Numbered from the stretch's first letter, positions 1 through 9,237 are shown. The stretch: DNA of 64,000 nt from Psychrobacter sanguinis (GCF_020736705.1 NZ_CP085990.1:3251064-3315063), one strand, 5' to 3'. Notes: generated by a model not told the origin, from the letters alone. Made by a program: numbers and translations.

Positions 1-917
1 GCCTGAGAGGTAACAACAACCCATGCCCTTCCATTACAGTAAGTACCTAAGTTCTCAGTAATGGTCTGAAGCTTGAGCATCATCTGAGTATTTCGACCAA
101 TAAACTGCCCTACCTCATCGACCAAGAAAAGAATATTTTTATCTTCTTCAGAATCTAAATAGTCTTTTACCCACTTACAAAAGTTTTGAATATCTAATGG
201 AAAGTTCTCCTCTACATTTTCAATCATTTGCGTAGCAGAGCTTAAGGACTGCTTAGTAGCAAAACTTAGGGCTTCAGCTATTTCATCTCTATAAAAGTCA
301 TAAGCATCACGCTCATCTTCCCATACAGACCCTGATAATTCGGCGAACTTTTCTTTAAATGCCTCATATTCACCACGCTCATCAAGTTGTCTCTCTAAGT
401 GCGCAATATGAGGAAAATCAGCACAATAACCTAGTCGCTCATTAAAAACTTTCAAAAAGACTTTTAGGATGGCATTTTCACGATCTTCAGTATTAGCTCG
501 AGAGTCAATATTAAATAAAATAACATCGGTATTTTTTTCACCTGCGCTTTGAATATTAGCCCAAAGCATATTATCGTTGATTTTATTTTCAAAAAAATCA
601 ACCGCTCTACGATGCTGACCATCTTTTTCAACAACGTTATTTTCTAATAAGTACGAAAGTATTTTTAAAAAGTGGGATTTACCTGAACCAAAGAAACCCG
701 AGATCCAAACCCCGTTATCTCCAGAGCTAGCAACACCTTGCGATGTACCTGATGGGGAATAAACATCAAAGAAATCATTAAAGTGCTTATGTAGTTCGCG
801 AGTTACTACATATTCGTCTAGTTCAACAAATATCTGTTCACTATCTCTTTCCTCTGCTTTAACAACACCGTTAATATTCCGAGTTAACTTCTTAGAAAAA
901 ATACTTTCAATATTCAT
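1..917 (-). CDS. brxC: BREX P-loop ATPase BrxC (5' part, runs off the left edge)
   Basis: N-terminal ~305 residues of a large P-loop NTPase; the C-terminal remainder lies beyond base 1. The translated sequence has a Walker A motif GFFGSGKSH (bases about 675-700) and a Walker B-like segment ILFLVDEVGQF (about 115-145), the pattern of BrxC/PglY. In BREX systems BrxC is an ATPase of the complex needed to block phage replication. I chose the ATG at 915-917 because GAGGG lies 5 nt upstream. It follows brxB by 28 nt, and brxA-brxB-brxC is the conserved start of type 1 BREX operons, so pglX, pglZ and brxL are expected to the left of the window. Family assignment is by motif and gene order; I am confident in it. 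Confidence 0.9.
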   Translation of the reverse strand, partial: MNIESIFSKKLTRNINGVVKAEERDSEQIFVELDEYVVTRELHKHFNDFFDVYSPSGTSQGVASSGDNGVWISGFFGSGKSHFLKILSYLLENNVVEKDGQHRRAVDFFENKINDNMLWANIQSAGEKNTDVILFNIDSRANTEDRENAILKVFLKVFNERLGYCADFPHIAHLERQLDERGEYEAFKEKFAELSGSVWEDERDAYDFYRDEIAEALSFATKQSLSSATQMIENVEENFPLDIQNFCKWVKDYLDSEEDKNILFLVDEVGQFIGRNTQMMLKLQTITENLGTYCNGRAWVVVTSQ

Positions 918-945
918 ATTTCCCTCTCAACTTTATAGCTTATTA

Positions 946-1536
946 TTAATATTTACTTTCATTGCCAGACTCAGGAACTAACTTAAAAGCTCGATAGTAG
1001 TTTTGCGAATCGATTATTCCAAAAGGATGCAAGTCTGTACCACTATACTCTCCAGGGTAAAATAAGATCATCGGTGTGCTTCCCATAACATCCTGCAATG
1101 CACTCAACAACTCATGACCTCTAACCAATGGCCAAGCACTTCCTAGTCCTGATAGAATAAGAAAATCCATTTCTTCAATATCATAGTTACTTGCTATGAA
1201 CTTCGCTACTTTCTCCTGACTTAAAGGTCCTGAAAGAGTTTTCTTAATGGCTTCAACACCTACCTTTTTCTCACGCTGGCATGCACGCTCAAATAGACCT
1301 CGTTCTTCTAACATCGTGACAAGGACTTGAAATATGTTTAAATTTTCAAATTTATACCCTCTACTCTGAAGCCTGTTGGTCATTAACTGTAAATGTTCGC
1401 GAACCAACAACTCATGCTTAGCAGGGTAGTCAAAAACCCAAAAGCCAATCTCATTGCCTAGCCCATCATTCTTTAAAAACTTTGGGCTTTCAATCCTATC
1501 AATGATTAAGTCTAAGCGACGCTGTAAAGCTTTCAT
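946..1536 (-). CDS. brxB: BREX protein BrxB (DUF1788)
   Basis: About 196 aa, the usual size of BrxB (DUF1788). Segments such as GFWVFDYPAKHELLVREHL and MEEMDFLILSGLGSAWPLVR-like text near the C-terminal half (IEEMDFLILSGLGSAWPLVR) match what I recall of this family. The biochemical role of BrxB in the BREX complex is not well defined. The frame is open to an ATG at 1545, but I prefer the ATG at 1534-1536 (protein start MKALQRRL) because it forms an ATGA overlap with the brxA stop, a standard translational-coupling arrangement. Lies between brxA and brxC on the same strand. Confidence 0.9.
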   Translation of the reverse strand: MKALQRRLDLIIDRIESPKFLKNDGLGNEIGFWVFDYPAKHELLVREHLQLMTNRLQSRGYKFENLNIFQVLVTMLEERGLFERACQREKKVGVEAIKKTLSGPLSQEKVAKFIASNYDIEEMDFLILSGLGSAWPLVRGHELLSALQDVMGSTPMILFYPGEYSGTDLHPFGIIDSQNYYRAFKLVPESGNESKY

Positions 1537-2156
1537 AGAGTACACTCCATAACTTCGATTAAATCTGCTCTATCTAAGCGTAGCAACCACTCCTTTACTT
1601 CTGGCATTAGATACACCGGATAAATCTCTCTTTTTCTAGCATCACTAAGATATCCACTAAGCACTAATATCTTGATAACATTAGTCCCCAGTTTTTTTAT
1701 GGTTGATTCAGAGTAATTATTCAGATCAGGATACTTCAGTGACTGTGTTTCATAGAAATCTTGCCAAGCAGTACTTGGTAGATTAGGCTTATAAGTTCTT
1801 TTAGCCTCCGCCAAGCTTAGCCTCATAAAATCCTCTACTATTGGAGAGTTAATCATAACTGCAACCAATAAGAGTTGTATGTAAGCTCGCTCCGTAGAAG
1901 TAACCAGTGCACTCATAAAGTCCTTACCTAGCCCTTCAATGCGCGTCCTAATTACACGAACGTAACGGCTAGAGGTTTTTACAGATTTTTTCTGTAGAAT
2001 GTTTTGGTCTATGACTAAGGCACGCCATTCATCTTCAGGCAACTGCTTTAGCAGAGTCTCTGCAATAATACGAGTCTCTGCTATTAACAGACTTCCTCCT
2101 ATTAAGTCGCCTACATAATCTCTAATGTCATGTATACCTCTACTTGCATCAATCAT
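1533..2156 (-). CDS. brxA: BREX protein BrxA (DUF1819)
   Basis: 207 aa, the length expected for BrxA (DUF1819), a small winged-helix-like DNA-binding protein that opens type 1 BREX operons. The C-terminal part (VIKILVLSGYLSDARKREI, then YPVYLMPEVKEWL) is typical of the family. It is the first gene of the operon; its stop overlaps the brxB start (ATGA at 1533-1536). A GAGGG sequence lies about 10 nt upstream of the ATG. Only 108 bp separate it from the end of umuC on the same strand, so the BREX promoter must lie in 2157-2264 or transcription must read through from umuDC. I could not identify a convincing -35/-10 pair. Confidence 0.92.
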   Translation of the reverse strand: MIDASRGIHDIRDYVGDLIGGSLLIAETRIIAETLLKQLPEDEWRALVIDQNILQKKSVKTSSRYVRVIRTRIEGLGKDFMSALVTSTERAYIQLLLVAVMINSPIVEDFMRLSLAEAKRTYKPNLPSTAWQDFYETQSLKYPDLNNYSESTIKKLGTNVIKILVLSGYLSDARKREIYPVYLMPEVKEWLLRLDRADLIEVMECTL

Positions 2157-2264
2157 ATCGTTCGCGACCCTCAGTTAATCTAGTAAATTCTGTAATCATA
2201 TCAATTAGGTGCAATCCTGTCATAAGCATTTAATAAAACAACCCATAACTTATGATTAATTAAA

Positions 2265-3563
2265 TTACTTAACAACAAGCAAATCACTAACCCGAGTAGT
2301 ATAACAAGGGCTCAATAGCTGGCGATTCATTTGCCATTCCTGCTTCTCTCTTATTCCCTCACTGGCGACAAACAAAGCATTTTGCTGATGTCTGTCTGCT
2401 TTATACTTTGTATTAAGCTCATCCATCACCGCCATAAGTGCCTGCTTCTTATCAGTATTAGCACCGCTTGCCTCTTCTTGCTCAAATAAATCAAGTTGTA
2501 TCTCATCATGCTGACAAATCCCTGATAGCATCACCCCTGCCTTAGCATAACGAATATTATCTTTATAGATTTTTGCTAGCACCACTCTTGCAGCAGCGAC
2601 CAGCTTTCTAGTATCTGCTGTTGGCGTGTCAAATTGATATTGGCCCGATATAGGCGTATATCTTTCTCGTTTATTAAATGCACTATTCTTAGCAAACACA
2701 GTCATAAAGCTGCATACGCTTTGTTGACGACGTAACTTATCGGCTGCTCTTGCAGCATGACCACATATCGCTTCCGCCAGCTCTTCTTGACAAGTAATAC
2801 GTGTCGAAAAAGATCGGGAGGAAATGATTTGCTTCTTAGGCTCAACGGTTTCCATACCCAAGCATGCCTGTCCATTAAGCTCTAAACAAGTACGCTCCAA
2901 CACCACACCGAAGTGCTGTCGTATTTTCCCTGGCTCACAAACGGCCAATTGATATACCGTCTCAATGCCCATTGTATTGAGCCTATTTTTATACTGTCGA
3001 CCAACCCCCCACACCTCCCCTACATCCGTAATCTGCATCAGGCGCCTTATCCATCTGGGATTAGTGAGCACACATGTCCCTTTGGTAGCAGGATACTTTT
3101 TGGCCGCATAGTTGGCCAACTTAGCCAGAGTTTTAGTTTCACCAACACCTACCCCAACTGCAATGCCCGTGTACCGCTCAACAATATATTTAACTTTTTT
3201 GGCATAAGCATCTAAGTCTTGCATGGCCACAGGATAGTCAGCTAAATACAAAAAGGCTTCATCAATTGAGTAGACTTCAACAGTAGGACACAACGACTCT
3301 AAAGTACTCATAACTCGCTGAGACATATCGGCATAAAGTGCGTAATTGGAACTAAATACCTCAACGTAATTTCTTTTACAAAACTCTTTAACTTGAAAGT
3401 AAGGTACGCCCATTTTGATACCTAACTCCTTAGCCTCCTTGGACCGAGCAACGATACACCCATCATTATTTGATAACACAACGACTGGCTTGTTTTTAAG
3501 GTCAGGCCTAAACAGCTTCTCACAGGAGGCATAGAAGCTATTACAGTCAATCAGGGCATACAT
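2265..3563 (-). CDS. umuC: DNA polymerase V catalytic subunit UmuC
   Basis: 432 aa, normal length for UmuC, a Y-family translesion DNA polymerase. It begins MYALIDCNSFYASCEKLF, giving the first catalytic Asp (D6) and the steric-gate region, and has the second acidic motif VYSIDEAFLYL around residue 100. With cleaved UmuD it forms Pol V, which copies past DNA damage during the SOS response. It lies 201 bp downstream of umuD on the same strand. AAGGAT about 5 nt upstream supports the ATG at 3563. It sits between umuD and the BREX genes, a pairing often seen on mobile islands. The frame is intact and I see no unusual residue. Confidence 0.95.
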   Translation of the reverse strand: MYALIDCNSFYASCEKLFRPDLKNKPVVVLSNNDGCIVARSKEAKELGIKMGVPYFQVKEFCKRNYVEVFSSNYALYADMSQRVMSTLESLCPTVEVYSIDEAFLYLADYPVAMQDLDAYAKKVKYIVERYTGIAVGVGVGETKTLAKLANYAAKKYPATKGTCVLTNPRWIRRLMQITDVGEVWGVGRQYKNRLNTMGIETVYQLAVCEPGKIRQHFGVVLERTCLELNGQACLGMETVEPKKQIISSRSFSTRITCQEELAEAICGHAARAADKLRRQQSVCSFMTVFAKNSAFNKRERYTPISGQYQFDTPTADTRKLVAAARVVLAKIYKDNIRYAKAGVMLSGICQHDEIQLDLFEQEEASGANTDKKQALMAVMDELNTKYKADRHQQNALFVASEGIREKQEWQMNRQLLSPCYTTRVSDLLVVK

Positions 3564-3764
3564 GAGCTATCCTTATCTAGCCTACACTATGATAATTAAA
3601 TCAATAAAGGTATCAGGGTTATTCTTTAGTAAGATAGCAAGAATTAACAGATAAAAAATAGCGACTAATGATTCTTTACGACGTTCGTTGTCGTTTATTT
3701 TTTAAAAGTAGCGCAAGGAAGGAATAATGAGGAAAGTATATTACATTTAGTAGAAGAGTTATTC

Positions 3765-4238
3765 TTAGAAATCAGCACGGCGATTTTGACCACGGCCACG
3801 CTTTAGCTCTCTAATAATGTTCTTGACCACACCGAAGACTTCAAATTCAATATCATCACTCAATGGAATATCATCAAAATCTTTATTATAAGCGACTAGT
3901 TTAGGGGTTGGCTCAAGACAAAGCTCTTTAACAGTGAACTCACCATTAACCGCACAAACAATAATGTCACAGTGTTGAGCCTCTAGACTACGATCTACCA
4001 CTAATAGGTCTTCAGGATAAATGCCTGCATCAATCATAGACAATCCTCCGGCGCGCACTAGAAAGGTTGCGTTGGGGTGGCTGATACAAAGCTCGTTCAA
4101 GTCAATACTGGCTTCTATATAACCTGATGCCGGCGAAGGAAATCCTGCCGGTACCTTTTCAATAAAGAAAGGTAGTGGGTTGTAGCTTTTTGGGTTTAGT
4201 TTGCCTAGAATTTTTGTTTTCATAGCTTTTATTGCCAA
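3765..4238 (-). CDS. umuD: UmuD-like self-cleaving Pol V accessory protein (S24 peptidase)
   Basis: 157 aa; LexA/UmuD-like S24 peptidase. The expected autocleavage site is A31-G32 (PAGFPSPASGY region). The catalytic dyad is Ser67 (GGLSMID) and Lys104 (FTVKEL), spaced 37 residues as in Escherichia coli UmuD. Family role: RecA-stimulated self-cleavage makes UmuD', which activates UmuC. Oddity: the usual G-[DE]-S-M motif reads G-L-S-M here, so the residue before the nucleophile is hydrophobic. A second start (M6, base 4223) is possible. It is upstream of umuC on the same strand. Moraxellaceae regulate UmuD-type genes without a classical LexA, and I see no clear SOS box in 4239-4443. Confidence 0.9.
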   Translation of the reverse strand: MAIKAMKTKILGKLNPKSYNPLPFFIEKVPAGFPSPASGYIEASIDLNELCISHPNATFLVRAGGLSMIDAGIYPEDLLVVDRSLEAQHCDIIVCAVNGEFTVKELCLEPTPKLVAYNKDFDDIPLSDDIEFEVFGVVKNIIRELKRGRGQNRRADF

Positions 4239-4443
4239 TTAAAGAAACATAAAAATAGATTATCAGATATACAGTTCAATAAACTATATATATATTTAAT
4301 TAATCGTATTTTAAACGTACTCTATTTATTTCATATGCTGAGTCAATATCACTCGGGAAGATGTTGAAAGCGCGAATTGATACCTGCTAGATCTTATCTG
4401 ATCGATGAGATAGTAAAATAATATTCCACGATGAGGCTTACTA

Positions 4444-4712
4444 TTAGTCTTTCAACGGAATATCCTCATCCATAATTAAAAACATATGCACAGCAAATCT
4501 TAGAACCGAAGAATACTTCCATTTTTTTGATGTATCTTTAACGGTATTAGGTATACCAACTCCGACTAAATATGTAGAGACTATATCATCGCTTATGTAT
4601 TTAATTCCTCTCACAGATTCGAGGCTACTGAGTTTAGAAAGTAGCTCTTTATTAGTAGTAACTAATACATGCTTGTTAGGTAATAACTTCTGAGTAATAC
4701 TTATGAAGCGTT
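4444..4712 (-). pseudogene. 3' remnant of an unknown gene, cut by the IS66 element
   Basis: About 90 codons are open to a stop at 4444 (ending DEDIPLKD). The apparent start and first five or six residues of the open frame (to 4728) come from the IS66 terminal repeat, which begins at 4713, so the host part is only the C-terminal end of a longer protein whose 5' part is not in the window. I do not recognise the protein. Visible segments include KWKYSSVLRFAVHMFLIM near the end, amphipathic and possibly helical. Not expected to be functional. Confidence 0.6.
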
Positions 4713-4760
4713 GTAAGCATCCGACCATCCCATCTTTTTTTCTATTAAAAAATGCGAGAT

Positions 4761-4790
4761 AGTGTCCATGAACAAATAATCGTGGACACT
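4761..4790. repeat. Inverted repeat just before IS66 tnpA
   Basis: AGTGTCCA (4761-4768) and TGGACACT (4783-4790) are a perfect 8-bp inverted repeat with a 14-nt spacer, ending 3 nt before the preferred tnpA ATG. The same structure occurs at copy B. In the duplicated terminal unit of copy B the arms are extended by one substitution to 10 bp. It may be an operator or a translation-limiting hairpin for the transposition genes; that role is inference. Confidence 0.5.
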
Positions 4791-4793
4791 AAC

Positions 4794-5192
4794 ATGACAA
4801 CACAATACCCTAACACACCCAAACGCAGAACTTACAGCGCTGAGTTTAAAGCGCTTTTAGTAAAAGAAGCGACAGACTCAGGTCGATCAATTGCCAGTAT
4901 CGCTCGAGAGCATGGCATTAACCAAAACCTTCTACATAACTGGAAACGCCAGTATCAGCGGGCACATGCTCAAGCTGACACATTACCTGGCGCTATAAGC
5001 AGACCAGATGATCCAACAAACCCGCACTTTATTCCAATTCATCTTGAGCCTGAAGGTGCGCATCTAGGCTCAGCCTCCGTCATAAAGAACATCAAACTGC
5101 AAACCACAGCTCGAGCATCTGGGACGATAAACCTCAACATTGCCCAAATAGACACTCAAAGCTTGATTGACCTACTACGAGGACTGCAATGA
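4794..5192 (+). CDS. tnpA: IS66 accessory protein TnpA (copy A)
   Basis: Small helix-turn-helix protein of the IS66 tnpA-tnpB-tnpC set. The N-terminus has RRTYSAEFKALLVKEA followed by IASIAREHGINQNLLHNWK, the classic transposase_8-type HTH. The frame is open from 4752, but the ATG at 4794 (MTTQ) is preferred because the upstream segment is the inverted repeat. The stop overlaps the tnpB start (ATGA, 5189-5192). It differs from copy B at several residues around positions 65-80, so the two copies arrived separately or diverged. Confidence 0.85.
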   Translation: MTTQYPNTPKRRTYSAEFKALLVKEATDSGRSIASIAREHGINQNLLHNWKRQYQRAHAQADTLPGAISRPDDPTNPHFIPIHLEPEGAHLGSASVIKNIKLQTTARASGTINLNIAQIDTQSLIDLLRGLQ

Positions 5193-5464
5193 TACCCATC
5201 ACTCACATCTGGCTATCCACCACGCCCATGGACATGCGATGTGGTAGTGGCAAACTACTGGCCCACATCCTCACCGAGCATCAAAGCATTCGCCCTCACT
5301 GTGCCTACCTGTTTTACAACAAAGCAGGCACACGCCTAAAAGTATTCATTCATGATGGGCTTGGGGTATGGCTTTGTAGCCGTCAGCTTGATGACAATAA
5401 ATTTCATGGCTTAACCAAGCCGCTCACCACCACTCAAACTGGCATCAGCATCAAACCCCGATAA
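5189..5464 (+). pseudogene. tnpB: IS66 TnpB, truncated (copy A)
   Basis: First ~85 residues of IS66 Orf2/TnpB (MIPITHIWLSTTPMDMRCGS...). The intact copy B homologue is 114 aa. Here the protein leaves the family sequence after TQTGISI and stops after a short unrelated tail (KPR), which marks the IS truncation point near base 5458. Confidence 0.85.
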
Positions 5465-5665
5465 TAATCAATCCACCTAACAATTTAAAAAACCATTAGA
5501 AATAGTTAAGATCTATATCATACAGGGATTTCGGAATTCTGAAGTCATAGAACTAGAGATAATAAAAACCTTGAAGTGTATTCTTCTGAACAGAATAATA
5601 CTATTAGTTTTACTGGTTTTTATACCTGAGATTTTATGAAAGCATAGTTTATTCAACCATTTAAT

Positions 5666-6013
5666 CTACAGTAATTTTTCAATAACATCCTTCTGACTCA
5701 GGTTGATACGTTTGCAGTATAAGGCCTCTATTTCATTTAAAGCATCTCGAAGCTGGCGCTGTGATACTTGAATGTATTGTAATGTCACATCATCGCTAGA
5801 CTTTGCTTCACGATGGTTTAATAGTCTTTTTAGTACAGGGTAGTTAACGTTTAAACTATTAGCCACTGTGCCAAATGTGCGGCGTAAATCATGAGGTGTA
5901 ATATACAAGCCAGCCTTTTGAGAGATAGTCTTGTAACTACCGCTTAAGTCTTTGACATGATCATTACTTCTTTTCAAGTCACTTGGGAACACCCATTCTT
6001 CACCACTACTAAG
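5666..6013 (-). pseudogene. 3' fragment of a P4-type tyrosine integrase
   Basis: The reading frame is open from about 6013 down to 5666. It encodes LSSGEEWVFPSDLKRS, then HDLRRTFGT (H-x-x-R box), RLLNHRE and a Tyr in TLQYIQVSQ, i.e. the last third of the catalytic domain of a phage/island integrase. The N-terminal and central parts, including the first catalytic Arg, are absent: in frame there is a stop just upstream, and the DNA there belongs to the 3' end of the 1087-aa recombinase gene, which overlaps by ~20-40 bp. The ATG at 5992 is probably not a real start. The fragment looks like the target gene or the old end of an integrated element. Confidence 0.7.
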
Positions 6014-9000
6014 TCTTTTACGAAGCGTTTAAGCTCTTCAAACTCCTTTAATGGGAAAGATATATTGGCATGAGTCGACGTTATGCGCTGCGCCACTATA
6101 TGCAAGTACCAGTTATAATCTTTCCAACAATCTTCCCTTAGCTTTAAAAACCCTTTATACATCAGAGCCATTAATTCGTGTTCAATATACTCATAAATAC
6201 GCATTGGCAGCAATTTATGCTTATCTGTAACGAAGCGATAGCTCTCTTTTTGAAGCGTTGAGGAACTTATTTTCGATATAATCTTAGCTCTTCTATATAA
6301 CTCTTCAGCATCTTCTGGTTTAATTACTGCCTTTGACGATCCAGATAACATTGTCTGTTTTGCAACTCTGTCTTTAGCATTAGGACTTGGATTGAGATAA
6401 CTCTTCTCTATTGTAGTCAACAACGTTAATACTTGATGAATAGCATATCGTGTTAATAATGTATCAGAAATAGCCACTCCAAAAATCTCCGACTCTGTTT
6501 GATCATCAAGAGTCGATAGCATAATATTATGTTTAATCGGCTTTCGACGCTCTTGGGTAGGCTGAGTAACTTGTCTATATAGCCAAGGCACTGCAGACTT
6601 GATGGAAACATATCCATTCTCATCCGAGACAATTTTATTGTCTTTTAGAGCCCTACTTTTAATGTCTGTTATATTGATAAAAGCTCTTTTGGGCAGCTTA
6701 ATATCAGCATTAGCCAGCTCATAAGTTGCGATTAGAGCAGCTGCATGATAATAAAATTCAAAACTCCGGCTTGGAGTAAGATGTCCCACCACTCGTGCTA
6801 ATGCCTTCCATTTATCAGATCCATCGTGATTTACACCGTTTAGACCCGTCAAAGCTCTCTTAATATCTTTCTCCGAGTATCCTGTTAATGCAGTAACCAA
6901 TCTGGGACTAGCGCTGGTCAGAATAGCTAAGTTAGTAACTGCTGTATGCCGTAAACCATGAAAAGTAATCGCTCTACTCTCACCTACATAGCCCATCATC
7001 GTTCGTAAAAGCTCTAATGGCACGTCTGCATCTATTGGATGTTTTGATGCCATCGTGCTGAACAAATAAGTCCCAGAGCCTTGGCCTATTTTAGATAGTA
7101 CATAGCGACTGAATAAAGCCAACTCACGGGGTGTTAATAATGCATAGATAGGAACACGACGCTTACTACTCTGGTTTTTTAATTCACGGTAGGTATTAGA
7201 CCTCACAATGATAGAGGGCTCATTTAACTGTAACCCCTCTATATCTCTAATTTGAATACCAAGCAGCTCTTTTTTTCTAAAACCACAGCGGTAGGTCAAA
7301 ACTATTAAAAGCATCAGCATGTCCCTTTCTGTAGGCTCAGCCGAATAATGTATTTGTCTAAGAATGCTGTGATAACCTTGAACAGAAAGCCACTCTGCTC
7401 TTACTTTAACTTGCATTTTTGCCTGCTCAATCGTCACAGCCGGAAATCCATAAAACTTAACACCTACGTTATGTATACGTTGGAGCAGATTAGCGGGCTG
7501 ATCGATGGCTTTATTATCTCGAACAACGGATTTGAATTCTAACAAGCCGTCATAAAACTCAATGAAATCTTCCTCATCCCAGTTAGTTAAGTCTTCTTGG
7601 GTTAGAGACATAAAATAACACCACTCATTACCTACTTTACCAAGATATCCATTAATCGTTTTTAGCTGACGCTTCTGTGACTCCTTTAGTAACTCAATAA
7701 CCCAATGAACCAAAATTTTCTCATATAGCTCTCGATTAGTTATCAGCTGAGCACTAATCTCCTTTTTTATGCCATAAATAAACCAGTTTTTTAAAACAAT
7801 CGGTTCATTGATTAGTATGGATAACTTATTAAATGTCGCGTTACTTTTAATAAAAGTAGGATACCTGTACTTTTTAGAAAGATTTTCCTCTAGTTGCTCT
7901 TTTAAGAAGCTAACAATGTCTGATTTTTTATAATCTACTTTAGAGGGAGGCAGATGAGCCTTTGAGTTTTTTCTTTGTAAACTATAGCTATTACTATGAA
8001 GCGAGTAAGGGTTTGTGCAGTAGCTATACTTAGCACTCATAAAATTATTAAAACTATCTTCTAATAAGCCTACTGTCTTAATAGATCCTTGCAAGACACT
8101 CACTAATGCTTGATTCAATTTAACCCCTGGAAGAATTTCCCAATGATAACTGGCAGATTTTAAAAGTTGGCTAAGGGTGGGTACTGGTATGCTAAGTGGC
8201 TCGAGTAAGGTTTCAAGAAACTCTTTTAATAGCCTTTCAATATCATTTAATGAAAGGCAGTTGTTGAGCTTAACGGTCGGTAATTTATAATAGCGTACCA
8301 GCCAGCACTGGCTGATAGGGTCGATGATAATTTGATGGCTGTTGAATAGTTCTGAATTTAATTTTTGTCTTTTCAGTGAGTCTGATTCATATTCAATCCG
8401 TTCATTTCCATATTTGGCGCTGCCATACCTAATTGTAGTTTGTAGTGTGTAGTCTACGAATGGCTGTAACTGATTATTAAGACATTGAGTTAGCCATGGC
8501 AATAGCCAGTCTTTATCATTTATCCCTCCATAAACAATGCCTGAAAAAATAAGACTGGCTATTATCTCTTCTTCAGAATTTCTCTTTTTCTCTCCCCAAT
8601 AGTCGACTACTAATTGAATCGTTTCATGAATATATTTACTTTCAGCTACCCAACTATCTGCAATACTAAGAGGATTTTTTCTGCTTGGTTTATTAATTTG
8701 GGGTAAGGCATAATGAGAAGGCTTAAGAAGGTAGTTTTTATTTATAAAATCAATAAATTTCACATACCTATTAAAAGCAGTTTCAAAACGTCTGCCTTTA
8801 CTAAAATGTCTTTTTAGGTCATCAGCCACCATAGCCTGAAACTCTTCAAATGACTTCGGTGATAAGACCTGGCTCTTCTTATTTAAATCAGAAAGATAGG
8901 TTTTTACAACCCTATCCCATGGATGATAGCTCGTACAGGAGAAGCCCTGCGATACAAATGTAAATAATTGAGCACCTATAAAAAATTGTTCATAAAATCT

Positions 9001-9237
9001 TTTTATATACTTCTTAACAGACTTAAGACTTTTTTGTTTCGCTTCATAATCATCATATGAAGTTTGCTGCTGTCTCAAGCACTTATCCCACATGTTCTGT
9101 AGAGCCACATTGTGCTTATATTTTTCATAACGAGCAGTACTGACATGATGCTCATCAACCAGTAGCTGATATCCAGGGTCGCCAAATGGCTCGGCATAAC
9201 CATCAACTATTTTCGGGGGATATATACTCTTTAACAA
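5974..9237 (-). CDS. Very large tyrosine-recombinase-like protein (1087 aa)
   Basis: 1087 aa, about three times the usual integrase length. A tyrosine-recombinase catalytic core can be read in the second half: Arg in CGFRKKELLG (about residue 650), a basic KRRVPI segment, HGLRHTAVTNLA (H-x-x-R, about 760), GHLTPSR (about 815) and a candidate nucleophile in FEFYYHAA (about 827). The first ~600 residues and the last ~250 have no motif I recognise. It is the third gene of an overlapping operon (173 aa, 807 aa, 1087 aa): its ATG lies 35 nt inside the 807-aa gene. The last ~14 codons run into the integrase remnant, so its C-terminus may be chimeric. The function, site-specific integration or excision of a mobile island, is inferred from the motifs. 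Confidence 0.7.
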   Translation of the reverse strand: MLKSIYPPKIVDGYAEPFGDPGYQLLVDEHHVSTARYEKYKHNVALQNMWDKCLRQQQTSYDDYEAKQKSLKSVKKYIKRFYEQFFIGAQLFTFVSQGFSCTSYHPWDRVVKTYLSDLNKKSQVLSPKSFEEFQAMVADDLKRHFSKGRRFETAFNRYVKFIDFINKNYLLKPSHYALPQINKPSRKNPLSIADSWVAESKYIHETIQLVVDYWGEKKRNSEEEIIASLIFSGIVYGGINDKDWLLPWLTQCLNNQLQPFVDYTLQTTIRYGSAKYGNERIEYESDSLKRQKLNSELFNSHQIIIDPISQCWLVRYYKLPTVKLNNCLSLNDIERLLKEFLETLLEPLSIPVPTLSQLLKSASYHWEILPGVKLNQALVSVLQGSIKTVGLLEDSFNNFMSAKYSYCTNPYSLHSNSYSLQRKNSKAHLPPSKVDYKKSDIVSFLKEQLEENLSKKYRYPTFIKSNATFNKLSILINEPIVLKNWFIYGIKKEISAQLITNRELYEKILVHWVIELLKESQKRQLKTINGYLGKVGNEWCYFMSLTQEDLTNWDEEDFIEFYDGLLEFKSVVRDNKAIDQPANLLQRIHNVGVKFYGFPAVTIEQAKMQVKVRAEWLSVQGYHSILRQIHYSAEPTERDMLMLLIVLTYRCGFRKKELLGIQIRDIEGLQLNEPSIIVRSNTYRELKNQSSKRRVPIYALLTPRELALFSRYVLSKIGQGSGTYLFSTMASKHPIDADVPLELLRTMMGYVGESRAITFHGLRHTAVTNLAILTSASPRLVTALTGYSEKDIKRALTGLNGVNHDGSDKWKALARVVGHLTPSRSFEFYYHAAALIATYELANADIKLPKRAFINITDIKSRALKDNKIVSDENGYVSIKSAVPWLYRQVTQPTQERRKPIKHNIMLSTLDDQTESEIFGVAISDTLLTRYAIHQVLTLLTTIEKSYLNPSPNAKDRVAKQTMLSGSSKAVIKPEDAEELYRRAKIISKISSSTLQKESYRFVTDKHKLLPMRIYEYIEHELMALMYKGFLKLREDCWKDYNWYLHIVAQRITSTHANISFPLKEFEELKRFVKDLVVVKNGCSQVT

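Larger units (their letters stand above)
4713..5458 (+). mobile_element. IS66-family element, left part only (truncated copy A)
   Basis: Begins with the IS66-type end GTAAGCATCCGACCATCCC at 4713 and carries tnpA and the first ~85 codons of tnpB. It is closely related to the second IS66 copy at 25020-28898. Similarity stops abruptly near 5458 inside tnpB; the rest of tnpB, tnpC and the right end are missing and no GCTTAC end follows. It therefore cannot move by itself. The flank 4705-4712 has no matching duplication. Confidence 0.85.

Noticed and set aside
4239..4443. SOS box or UmuDAb-type operator upstream of umuD
   Set aside because: The region is AT-rich with several weak palindromes, but none matches a known operator well enough to report.
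4444..4728. A 94-aa gene with its own start
   Set aside because: The start codon and first residues lie inside the IS66 terminal sequence, so it is a truncated remnant.
5666..5992. A complete 108-aa recombinase
   Set aside because: It lacks the first catalytic Arg and the core-binding domain, and the frame continues upstream of the ATG with integrase-like residues.
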